Shown here: in pieces, positions 54,401-60,180 of the stretch | How positions within the stretch are numbered: position 1 is the first letter of the stretch | How the letters are laid out: each line of letters starts with the position of its first letter | Source: RPRB01 sp035519675 | GTDB taxonomy: Bacteria > Myxococcota > Myxococcia > Myxococcales > Myxococcaceae | Length of the DNA stretch: 64,000 nt | Assembly (NCBI GenBank): GCA_035519675.1 | Contig: DATIWB010000023.1 | Coordinates: forward strand, 62,001-126,000 | Reading direction: 5' to 3' | Notes under the pieces: model-generated | Seen by the model: the letters and a program-made list of their open reading frames with translations, nothing else | What the model was told of the DNA's origin: nothing | Database searches by the model: none | Program-made: the position numbers and the translations under genes

Positions 54401-54979
54401 CCGGCCCACCTTGGCGAAGGCCCGCTCGCAGCCGAGCAGCGCGGCCTTGACGTTGCGGGTGTCCTGCGCGGTCTCGATCAGCAGGAAGTCCGCGCCGCCG
54501 ACCACCAGGCCCTCGGCCTGCACCGCGAAGGTGTCGGTGAGGCTCTCGAAGTCGATGCCCCCGGTGACGCTGATCGCCTTGGTGGTCGGGCCGATGGAGC
54601 CGGCCACCCACCGCGGGCGGCCGTCGGCGGCCTCGACCGCGTCCGCTGCCTCGCGGGCGAGCTCCGCGGCCCGGGCGTTGATCCGGAGTGCCTGGTCTTG
54701 CAGCCCGTACTCGGCGAGCACCAGGGGCGTTGCACCGAACGTATTGGTCTCGGTCACGTCGGCGCCGGCCTCGAGGTAGGCGCGGTGGATGTCGCGGATG
54801 AGCTCCGGTCGGGTGACCACGAGATTTTCGTTGCACCCCTCGAGCTCGGGCCCGCCGAAGTCCGCCGCCTTCAGGTTCTTGGCCTGGATGAGCGTGCCCA
54901 TCGCTCCGTCGAGGACGAGGATGCGCTCGGCCAGCACCTGCCGGAGCCGCTCGATGCGCTTCTCGGTGGACGCGCTCAT
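51497..54979 (-). CDS. metH: Cobalamin-dependent methionine synthase MetH
   Basis: 1160 residues, near full length. The homocysteine-binding domain has D-G-A-M-G-T near 24, N-T-F-G-A near 78 and the zinc Cys pair G-G-C-C-G-T-T near 315. The pterin-binding domain (about 345-640) has G-E-R-T-N-V-I-G-S. The cobalamin domain has D-V-H-D-I-G-K-N with its His ligand near 775. The last 300 residues are the reactivation domain, with R-F-x-Y-P-A-C-P-type motif. It moves methyl from methyl-folate to homocysteine. It is coupled at both ends. Confidence 0.96.
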   Translation of the reverse strand: MSASTEKRIERLRQVLAERILVLDGAMGTLIQAKNLKAADFGGPELEGCNENLVVTRPELIRDIHRAYLEAGADVTETNTFGATPLVLAEYGLQDQALRINARAAELAREAADAVEAADGRPRWVAGSIGPTTKAISVTGGIDFESLTDTFAVQAEGLVVGGADFLLIETAQDTRNVKAALLGCERAFAKVGRRIPIAISGTIEPMGTMLAGQSVEALATSVEHAELLYLGLNCATGPEFMTDHIRSLAQLTGFPVGCVPNAGLPDENGRYLETPAMLARSLRRFAEEGWLNVVGGCCGTTPEHVRAIAEAVRGLPPRRPHPRSASRLSGVDYLEVGEEVRPVIVGERTNVIGSRKFKELIVAEQWEDASEIARAQVKRGAQVLDVCLANPDRDELQDMERFLASVVRKVRVPLMIDSTDEKVVERALTYCQGKAIINSINLEDGEERFQKVVPLARRYGAAVIVGCIDETGMAVSRGRKLEVAERSHALLTGKYGLREEDLYFDPLVFPCASGDQQYVGSAVETIEGVRAIKQRFPRSRTVLGISNVSFGLPTAGREALNSVFLYHCTQAGLDMALVNSEKLERYPTLPEDERRLSEDLLFNRGSDPITPFAAHFRERKPPARATNTLPLDERLQRYVIEGSRDGLLPDLEAALKTRKPLEIINGPLMAGMDEVGRLFGKNELIVAEVLQSAEVMKAAVSYLEPHMDRNSTATRGRVVLATVKGDVHDIGKNLVEIIFANNGFEVVNLGIKVPPERLVAAVREHRPDILGLSGLLVKSAHQMVATAEDLSRAGVNVPVLVGGAALSRNFVDRSIAPAYAGGTVAYAQDAMSGLELAKQMVEPGGLGRLNDELRLRREKLAAETANRPAPAPSGPATRSREVRILDSVPTPPDWERHVISNMPLEQIWRFVNPVMLYGRHFGVKGSAARALGTPAEAKLGDTEDGRKALALKATLDALKAELKGLMEARAVFRFYRAGSEGNRLVLFDGDSGAEVTAFEFQRQARPGGVCLADFVRPLESGRPTDNLCVFVVTAGKGIRELSERFKAAGDFVKMHGVQALALESAEAYAELLHSRIRSMWGSPDRPDMTMLERFRAEYPGKRYSFGYPACPRLEDQHLLFAALRPEDIGVSLTEGCMMEPEASVSALVFHHPDAFYFSVT

Positions 54980-55869
54980 CGCTTCTCCCCCGCCACCAGA
55001 AAGACCCGGAAGGGCGAGCTCGCCTGCCGGGGATGCACCTCGAGGGTGAGCCGGTCGAACCCGGCGCGCTGCAGGGTGCCCTCGACGAGCGCGGGCTCGA
55101 AGCCCAGGTGGCGGTGGCCGAGCCGGTCTCGCACCCAGGTCTCTTCGTGCGGCATCAGCTCCAGCACGACGACCTTCCCTCCGGGAGCGAGGATGCGGGC
55201 CGCCTCGCCGAGCACCGCCTCGGGCTCCTCGACGTGGTGGAGGCTCTGCGAAAGCACCACCAGCCCGGTCTTCCCGGAGGGCAGGGAGAGGTGGTGGAGG
55301 TCCTCACGGAGGAAGGTCACGTTCTTGAGCCCCTCCCGCCTCGCGCGGGCCCGGGCCTGGGCCAGGGCGGCGCGGTTCTGGTCGATGGCGACCACCGAAC
55401 GCGCCCAGCGGGCGATGGAGATGCTCAGCACGCCGGTGCCGCAGCCGAAGTCCGCCACGTCCAGCGGCGGGAGCAGCGAGGCCAGTGCCCCGGCCCAGAG
55501 GAACCAGGATTGGCCGGGCTCGAGGAGCCGCTCGTTGAGGACCTGGCGATCCTCCCGCTGGCGGAGCAGGTCCTTGAGACGGGCGAGGTCCCCCGTTCCG
55601 TCCTCCGCCTCGCAAGCCATCTTGATCAGCGGGGCCTGCACGTCGCCGGCGTCAACCGCGAGCGAGTAGTAGGTGAAGCCCGCGGCGCGCTCCTCGCGCA
55701 CCAGGCCCAGCTGCCGGAGCTTACCCAGGTGGTGGCTCACCGAGGACTGGGCGACACCGACCACCGAGACCAGCTCGGAGACGTTGAGAGGCGCCGCGGC
55801 CACCAGCCGCAGGATGCGGAGGCGCGTCGGGTCACCGAGGGCGCGGAACGACTGGGAGAGGGCCTCCAT
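54976..55869 (-). CDS. ArsR-family regulator fused to a SAM-methyltransferase domain (SahR-like)
   Basis: 297 residues. The N-terminal 85 form an ArsR winged helix (F-R-A-L-G-D-P-T-R-L-R-I-L near the start, V-A-Q-S-S-V-S-H-H-L-G-K-L). The C-terminal 180 form a Methyltransf_11-type Rossmann domain (D-F-G-C-G-T-G-V-L near residue 140, S-Q-S-L-H-H-V). This fusion next to metH is the layout of SahR, which senses S-adenosylhomocysteine and represses methionine-cycle genes. Its stop overlaps the metH start. It has repeats over its promoter and is likely autoregulated. Assignment by layout; effector not provable here. Confidence 0.82.
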   Translation of the reverse strand: MEALSQSFRALGDPTRLRILRLVAAAPLNVSELVSVVGVAQSSVSHHLGKLRQLGLVREERAAGFTYYSLAVDAGDVQAPLIKMACEAEDGTGDLARLKDLLRQREDRQVLNERLLEPGQSWFLWAGALASLLPPLDVADFGCGTGVLSISIARWARSVVAIDQNRAALAQARARARREGLKNVTFLREDLHHLSLPSGKTGLVVLSQSLHHVEEPEAVLGEAARILAPGGKVVVLELMPHEETWVRDRLGHRHLGFEPALVEGTLQRAGFDRLTLEVHPRQASSPFRVFLVAGEKR

Positions 55870-55919
55870 ATTGATGTGTGTTCATATGTCGATGTGATAC
55901 GCACGGCAAGGTCACATCG
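55867..55919. repeat. Operator-like repeats over the met promoter
   Basis: CATATTGATGTG (55867-55878) and CATATGTCGATGTG (55883-55896) are direct repeats, and CACATCG (55913-55919) is an inverted third copy of CGATGTG (55890-55896). They cover the -10, the start point and the first codon of the ArsR-type gene. That is where a self-repressing ArsR regulator would bind. Confidence 0.45.
55881..55909 (-). promoter_or_regulatory. Promoter of the met operon, near-leaderless
   Basis: On the minus strand -35 TTGCCG and -10 TATGAA are 17 bases apart, each with four of six consensus bases. The start point would fall near 55874, only about 5 bases before the ATG at 55869. No other promoter in the 300 bases upstream is as good. 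Confidence 0.45.
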
Positions 55920-55993
55920 GTGGTGGCGCCCGCGGCGGCTCACGCAGTCCGCGGACCTGCGTCCGACGCGACGGTGGGAGCTCCCCGCGCGCG

Positions 55994-56024
55994 CTCCGAG
56001 GAGCAGGACTCGGAGTACGTTTTT
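55994..56024. other. Hairpin followed by a T run
   Basis: CTCCGAG and CTCGGAG form a 7-bp stem with an 8-base loop, followed on the plus strand by TACG and five T. It looks like a plus-strand terminator, but no plus-strand gene ends nearby. It lies in the 358-base gap (55870-56227) between the met operon and the CBS gene. Confidence 0.35.
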
Positions 56025-56073
56025 GCCCCTTCCAAGCTGCCGAAATCCCGTTCGACGTGTTCACTGGCACGCC

Positions 56074-56097
56074 AAGTTGGAGCTATAGCTCCAACTT
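56074..56097. promoter_or_regulatory. Perfect 24-bp palindrome
   Basis: The 12-base half AAGTTGGAGCTA is followed directly by its exact reverse complement. It sits in the gap upstream of the met operon, 205 bases from the regulator's ATG and about 130 bases beyond the end of the CBS gene. The core TTGGAGCTATAGCTCCAA resembles dyad operators of MerR-like or other homodimeric regulators. The next 60 bases (56110-56160) are AT-rich for this genome. The remaining part of the gap holds no ORF that I trust. Confidence 0.5.
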
Positions 56098-56227
56098 CGA
56101 CGCCGAGTGCGTCTGAGCGGCTTTTAACCCCCCGAATTCTCGTTCTAAAATTTCACTCACGGTCTCATGCTCTCGGAGCACGCGGAGCATCCGGGCGACC
56201 CCGGCCGCTTGTCCGGAGCCGACCGCC

Positions 56228-56675
56228 TCAGCTGAACAGGCTCCAGAACGAGCGCCGCGATGAGATGCGCTCGAAGGCGTCCTGGAGGTCCTCGTCGTAG
56301 TCGGCGCGGTTGGCGATGTCCGCCATGCTGATGATGCCCAGCAGACGGTCGTTCCGGTCCACCACCGGCACGCGGCGGATCTGCCTGCTGCCCATGAGGT
56401 CCAGCACCGACGTCAGCGGCTCGTCCTCCATCACCGCCGACACGTCGTCGGTCATCACGTCCTCGGTCCGGCGCTCGCCGCCGAGGTCCACCAGCCCGCG
56501 CACCACGATGTCGCGGTCGGTCAGGATGCCCTGGAGACGACCCGCGCCGTCCAACCACCGGCACCACGCCGCAGTTCTCGTCGCGCATGATGACCGCCGC
56601 CTCGCGCATCGACGTCTGGCGTGTCACGCCCCCCGCACCCCGGGGGACGCCTGTGGAGCGGCGCCGCCCGTCCAT
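56228..56675 (-). pseudogene. Frameshifted CBS-domain gene (one extra base)
   Basis: The first part reads S-M-R-E-A-A-V-I-M-R-D-E-N-C-G-V-V-P-V-V in one frame. The next part reads D-G-A-G-R-L-Q-G-I-L-T-D-R-D-I-V-V in the next, followed by a full second CBS domain (D-V-M-T-D-D, G-S-R-Q-I-R-R-V-P-V-V-D). They should be joined: dropping one T near 56553-56554 gives a single ORF of 148 residues from the ATG at 56675. Even then the N-terminus of the first CBS domain is unusually short. It follows the CoA-binding gene by 2 bases. Mutation or sequencing error cannot be told apart. Confidence 0.68.
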
Positions 56676-56677
56676 GC

Positions 56678-57118
56678 TCAGCCCCGGGCGTAGCGACGGT
56701 GATCCACCATCAGGCAGCGGTCCTGCACCACGTCGATGCCCGCCGCCGCCAGCTTGTCGGCCACCACGTCGTTGCGAATTCCTGCCTGCAGCCACACCGC
56801 CTTCGGCTTCTTGGCCAGGATGTCGTCGAGGTGCGCCTCGAGGTCCTTCGGGCGCCGGAACACGTCCACCAGGTCCAGCTCGCCGGGGATGTCCACCAGC
56901 CTCCGGTACACCGGCTGGCCGAGGATCTCCTTCACCTCGGGGTAGTACACCGGCACCGGCACCACCTCGATTCCGACCGATGCCAGATATTCGGGCACGT
57001 AGAACGCCGGTTGGTCCGACTGCGCCTCGGTCTTGATGCCCAGCACCGCCACCCGGCGGATGCGCCTGACGAGATCTCGGACGGCTTCCTCGGCTTCCAG
57101 TCGATGGGGCGATGCCAT
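56678..57118 (-). CDS. CoA-binding domain protein (YccU-like)
   Basis: 146 residues from the ATG at 57118. The Rossmann-like CoA-binding fold shows R-R-V-A-V-L-G-I-K near residue 25, P-V-Y-Y-P-E, L-D-L-V-D-V-F-R-R and A-V-W-L-Q-A-G-I-R-N, with D-R-C-L-M-V-D-H at the end. This YccU-like family binds CoA or a related ligand; no enzyme activity is known. The CBS gene is directly downstream. Confidence 0.85.
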   Translation of the reverse strand: MASPHRLEAEEAVRDLVRRIRRVAVLGIKTEAQSDQPAFYVPEYLASVGIEVVPVPVYYPEVKEILGQPVYRRLVDIPGELDLVDVFRRPKDLEAHLDDILAKKPKAVWLQAGIRNDVVADKLAAAGIDVVQDRCLMVDHRRYARG

Positions 57119-57213
57119 GCCCGCCACACTACCTCGGGCCTGTCTCGGATGGCGGGTGTGGCCAGGAGGCGCACCAGGGGTCCGGAAGTTGACCGCCGGG
57201 GTGGCGGGGGGGC

Positions 57214-57471
57214 ATGAACCTGGCCGTGGACGACTTCTTCCCCGCCGCCGAGGGGCTGCTGGAGCAGATGATCTCCCAGCAGCGGGCCAAGGTGCTGAGG
57301 CTCGCCCGGGAGGCCGTGCCCAACATCGGCCCGGACGACGTGCTCAACCCCCATGACTTCCCGGAGCTGAAGGCCCACCCCACCTTCGAGTTCGAGGACG
57401 GGCTCCTCAGCGGTCTGGTCGCGGCGCAGATCGCGCTGCGCGCCGAGCACCGGAGGCGAACGGTCCCCTGA
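57214..57471 (+). CDS. Small hypothetical protein
   Basis: 85 residues, helical at both ends, with a Pro-rich middle (N-P-H-D-F-P-E-L-K-A-H-P). The ribosome site is weak. Its stop overlaps the next start by one base (TGATG). Codon use fits the genome. No family recognised. Confidence 0.62.
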   Translation: MNLAVDDFFPAAEGLLEQMISQQRAKVLRLAREAVPNIGPDDVLNPHDFPELKAHPTFEFEDGLLSGLVAAQIALRAEHRRRTVP

Positions 57472-58313
57472 TGCGCAGCCTGGCCCTGCACAGCAACCGG
57501 GCGCGCGCGCTCCTGTCCGAGGGGCTGGGCTCGGAGCCCCCCCGGCTGGACCTGGCGGCGTGCGCCGTGGCCGCGCTCGAGGACGAGGCGCTGGACCTCG
57601 GCCGCATCCTGCACACCCTGGACGGGCTGGGGGCGCGGGTGCTGGCGCTCGAGCCTGCTCGGCTCGATGCGCTCGGACGGGCCCAGGCGCTGCGCCGGGT
57701 GCTGGCGGACGAGGAAGGATTCTGGGGCGACACCGACACCTACGATGCGCCCGAGAACAGCTTCCTGGACCGGGTGCTGGCCCGGAAGAAGGGGCTGCCC
57801 ATCACCCTCGCCGTCCTCTACCTCGAGGTGGCGCGACGCGCCGGGGTGCCACTCTTCGGCGTCTCCTTCCCCGGGCACTTCCTCGTCGCCTGCCCCTCCG
57901 AGGAGGGCAAGCTGGTCCTCGATCCGTTCCAGGGCGGGAAGATCCTCACCGAGGCGGGTTGTCAGGATCTGCTGGCGAAGGTGGCGCCCCAGGTCCGGTT
58001 CCAGCCGCGGCTGCTCGCGCCCGCGCCGCCGAAGGTCATCGTCTGGCGCATGCTCAACAACGTGAAGCGCTCGTGGCTCGAGCGGACCCAGGGGGAACGC
58101 GCCGCGCGCGCGGTGGATCTCCTGCTCCAGCTCCACCCCGACCATCCCGGAGAGCTGCGCGCCCGGGCCACCATCCTCTCGGCCCTCGGCGCCTACCGCG
58201 CGGCGCTGGTCGACGTGGAGCGGTGCCTCGAGCTGTCGCCCGATGCGCCGGACCAGGCGCAGCTGGAGCTGACCGCCCAGGCGCTCCGCCACCGGCTGGA
58301 GTTCCTGAATTGA
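57471..58313 (+). CDS. SirB1-family transglutaminase-like/TPR protein
   Basis: 280 residues. The middle has A-P-E-N-S-F-L-D-R-V-L-A-R-K-K-G-L-P-I-T-L and G-V-S-F-P-G-H-F-L-V, the SirB1 signature, which retains a transglutaminase-like fold usually without activity. The end has a TPR-like pair (A-R-A-V-D-L-L-L-Q-L-H-P-D; R-A-A-L-V-D-V-E-R-C-L). Function unknown. Its stop overlaps the next start. Confidence 0.83.
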   Translation: MRSLALHSNRARALLSEGLGSEPPRLDLAACAVAALEDEALDLGRILHTLDGLGARVLALEPARLDALGRAQALRRVLADEEGFWGDTDTYDAPENSFLDRVLARKKGLPITLAVLYLEVARRAGVPLFGVSFPGHFLVACPSEEGKLVLDPFQGGKILTEAGCQDLLAKVAPQVRFQPRLLAPAPPKVIVWRMLNNVKRSWLERTQGERAARAVDLLLQLHPDHPGELRARATILSALGAYRAALVDVERCLELSPDAPDQAQLELTAQALRHRLEFLN

Positions 58314-58852
58314 GCACCGGCTGGCGGACGCTTCGCCGCGGGGACGAGCGGGACTTCACCATCCTCCGCATCCGCGAGGACGTGATGGCGGACCCGCAGG
58401 GGCGCGAGCACCCCAGGGTCATCATCTCCGCCCCGGACTGGGTGCACGTGCTCGCGATCACCGCCGGGGGGCAGGCGGTGCTGGTTCGCCAGTTCCGCGC
58501 GGGAATCCACGCCGACACCCTGGAGTTCCCCGGTGGCATGGTGGACCCCGGGGAGACGCCCGACGCCGCGGCCGCGCGGGAGCTGGAGGAGGAGACCGGC
58601 TTCGTCGCCGCGCGCTGGAGGGCGCTGGGGGCCTGCCACCCCAACCCGGCGCTGCAAGTCAACCGGCTCCACACCTTCCTCGCCCTCGACTGCCAGCGGA
58701 GGACGGACCCGCGGCCCGACCCGGGCGAGGATGTCCGGGTGGAGCTCGTCCCTGCAGTCTCCCTGCGCCAGCGGGTGGCGACCGGGGAGATCACCCATGC
58801 CCTGGTGCTGGCCTCGATGTGCCAGGCCGCGGTGCGAGGACTGCTGCCGTGA
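58310..58852 (+). CDS. NUDIX hydrolase, ADP-ribose pyrophosphatase-like
   Basis: 180 residues from a TTG at 58310 that overlaps the preceding stop. The start is chosen because W-R-T-L-R-R-G-D-E-R-D-F is the usual N-terminal strand region of these enzymes. The NUDIX box spans residues 75-98 (E-F-P-G-G-M-V-D-P-G-E, then R-E-L-E-E-E-T-G-F). It should cut a nucleoside diphosphate linked to another group, with ADP-ribose the common substrate of this branch. Coupled to the gene before and after. Confidence 0.88.
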   Translation: MSTGWRTLRRGDERDFTILRIREDVMADPQGREHPRVIISAPDWVHVLAITAGGQAVLVRQFRAGIHADTLEFPGGMVDPGETPDAAAARELEEETGFVAARWRALGACHPNPALQVNRLHTFLALDCQRRTDPRPDPGEDVRVELVPAVSLRQRVATGEITHALVLASMCQAAVRGLLP

Positions 58853-59478
58853 GCGCGGTGCTGGCGCTGGTGCTCTGCCTCACCATGTCGCCCGAGGCGG
58901 CACGCGCGCACCAGGGGCCGCTGCTCTTCGGCGCTGGCCAGGCGACGTTCCTGATGCTCGGTCCGGCGGGCCCGGGCGAGACCTTGCGCCTGGCTCGCGT
59001 GCGGGTGACCCATCCCGAGCTCTCCGAGACCCGGAGCTTCGACGACGCCGAGTACCACCTGGCGAGCGACGTGCCCCCGGCCACCCACCCGGGGCAACGC
59101 CTCACCGGGACGCTGTGGCGCTTCGGCGCCGAGAGCCCCGATGGCCGGAAGCTCGGTGACGGAGTGCGGGTCGACATCCAGCGCGAGGATCGCATCGCGC
59201 CGGTCATGGGCCGCGGGCTCGCCTACCGCGCCGTGGGCACCCCGGACCGACTCTACCTGGTGCACGCTGGAACGGGCTTCACCCAGGTGATCCGGGTCCA
59301 GCCGGCGAGCGAGGTGGAGATTCCGCCCGGCGGCATCCCGGTCCGGGCCGACCGGCCGTCGCAGGAGGCAGCCACCCGCATCCTTCCCGGCGAGTACGCG
59401 AAGGTCGTGCTCGGCGAAGGGCGGACGGTGCGCGTCACGGCGACGAACGAGATCTGGTTCGTCGTTGCCCCGCACTGA
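58849..59478 (+). CDS. Exported protein of unknown function
   Basis: 209 residues from a GTG at 58849 that overlaps the NUDIX stop (GTGA). The signal peptide is V-S-A-V-L-A-L-V-L-C-L-T-M and ends A-R-A-H-Q. The mature part looks all-beta, with several T-x-V-R-V-type strands and few Cys. No family recognised. Confidence 0.68.
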   Translation: MSAVLALVLCLTMSPEAARAHQGPLLFGAGQATFLMLGPAGPGETLRLARVRVTHPELSETRSFDDAEYHLASDVPPATHPGQRLTGTLWRFGAESPDGRKLGDGVRVDIQREDRIAPVMGRGLAYRAVGTPDRLYLVHAGTGFTQVIRVQPASEVEIPPGGIPVRADRPSQEAATRILPGEYAKVVLGEGRTVRVTATNEIWFVVAPH

Positions 59479-59520
59479 CCGCCCCGAGCGTCGACTCTCC
59501 GGTGGGGATATGGTCGCGCC

Positions 59521-60144
59521 GTGGCGACGGCCGAACGTTCCCCCGGCGCCGTGGCGCTCGGGTTCTCGGTCCACACCGGGTGGGCGGTGCTGGTCGCTGT
59601 CTCGAGATCGCCCACGTCCTTGACCGTGCTCGACCGCCGCCGGGTCGGGATGCTGCCGGTGCCGGCCACTCCCCGGCAGGACGCGTACCCCCACGTGTTT
59701 CACGCCGCCCGCGAGCTCTCCCTCGAGGAGGCGGAGCGGTTCGTGCGCATCGCCGAGCAGCAGGCACGCTCGAAGGCGCGAGAGGCGCTCGGCGCCGCCG
59801 TCGACGGGCTTCAGGCCGCGGGACACCACGTCCACGGCAGCGCCATCATCACCGCCCGGGAGGGGCCTCCGCGGCCCTTGGAGGAGATCCTCCGGAGCCA
59901 CACCCTGGTGCACGCCGCCGAGGGGGCGCTGTTCCGCTCGGTCATCCGTGGCGCGAGCGAGGACCTGGGGCTGCCGGTGCTGCAAGTACCGGCGCCGGAG
60001 CTCGTCCAGCGCGCGGCCCGAGCCCTCGGACTGTCGAGGGAGGAGGTCCCCGGGTTCCTCCAGCGCGTCGGGCGCGAGCTCGGTCCCCCCTGGACCGCGG
60101 ATCACAAGGCCGCCGCGCTCGCGGCCGTCCTCGCGCTGAGCTGA
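59521..60144 (+). CDS. Hypothetical cytoplasmic protein
   Basis: 207 residues from the GTG at 59521. The first 45 residues read like a strand-rich nucleotide-type domain (V-A-L-G-F-S-V-H-T-G-W-A-V-L-V-A), the middle is a long helix (E-E-A-E-R-F-V-R-I-A-E-Q-Q-A-R), and the end A-A-A-L-A-A-V-L-A-L-S is helical. A Rossmann or RNase H-like fold is possible. No motif I can name. Confidence 0.6.
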   Translation: MATAERSPGAVALGFSVHTGWAVLVAVSRSPTSLTVLDRRRVGMLPVPATPRQDAYPHVFHAARELSLEEAERFVRIAEQQARSKAREALGAAVDGLQAAGHHVHGSAIITAREGPPRPLEEILRSHTLVHAAEGALFRSVIRGASEDLGLPVLQVPAPELVQRAARALGLSREEVPGFLQRVGRELGPPWTADHKAAALAAVLALS

Positions 60145-60180
60145 GCGTCCCCCGAGCCAGGGTCCCGTAGGTTTCCCGGC

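Noticed and set aside
55994..56024. A genuine plus-strand terminator
   Set aside because: The hairpin and T5 fit, but no plus-strand gene lies upstream, so it was kept only as a hairpin feature.
55870..56227. A SAH, SAM or cobalamin riboswitch upstream of the met operon
   Set aside because: The conserved cores of these riboswitches are missing, and the near-leaderless promoter and the ArsR-type regulator explain control better.
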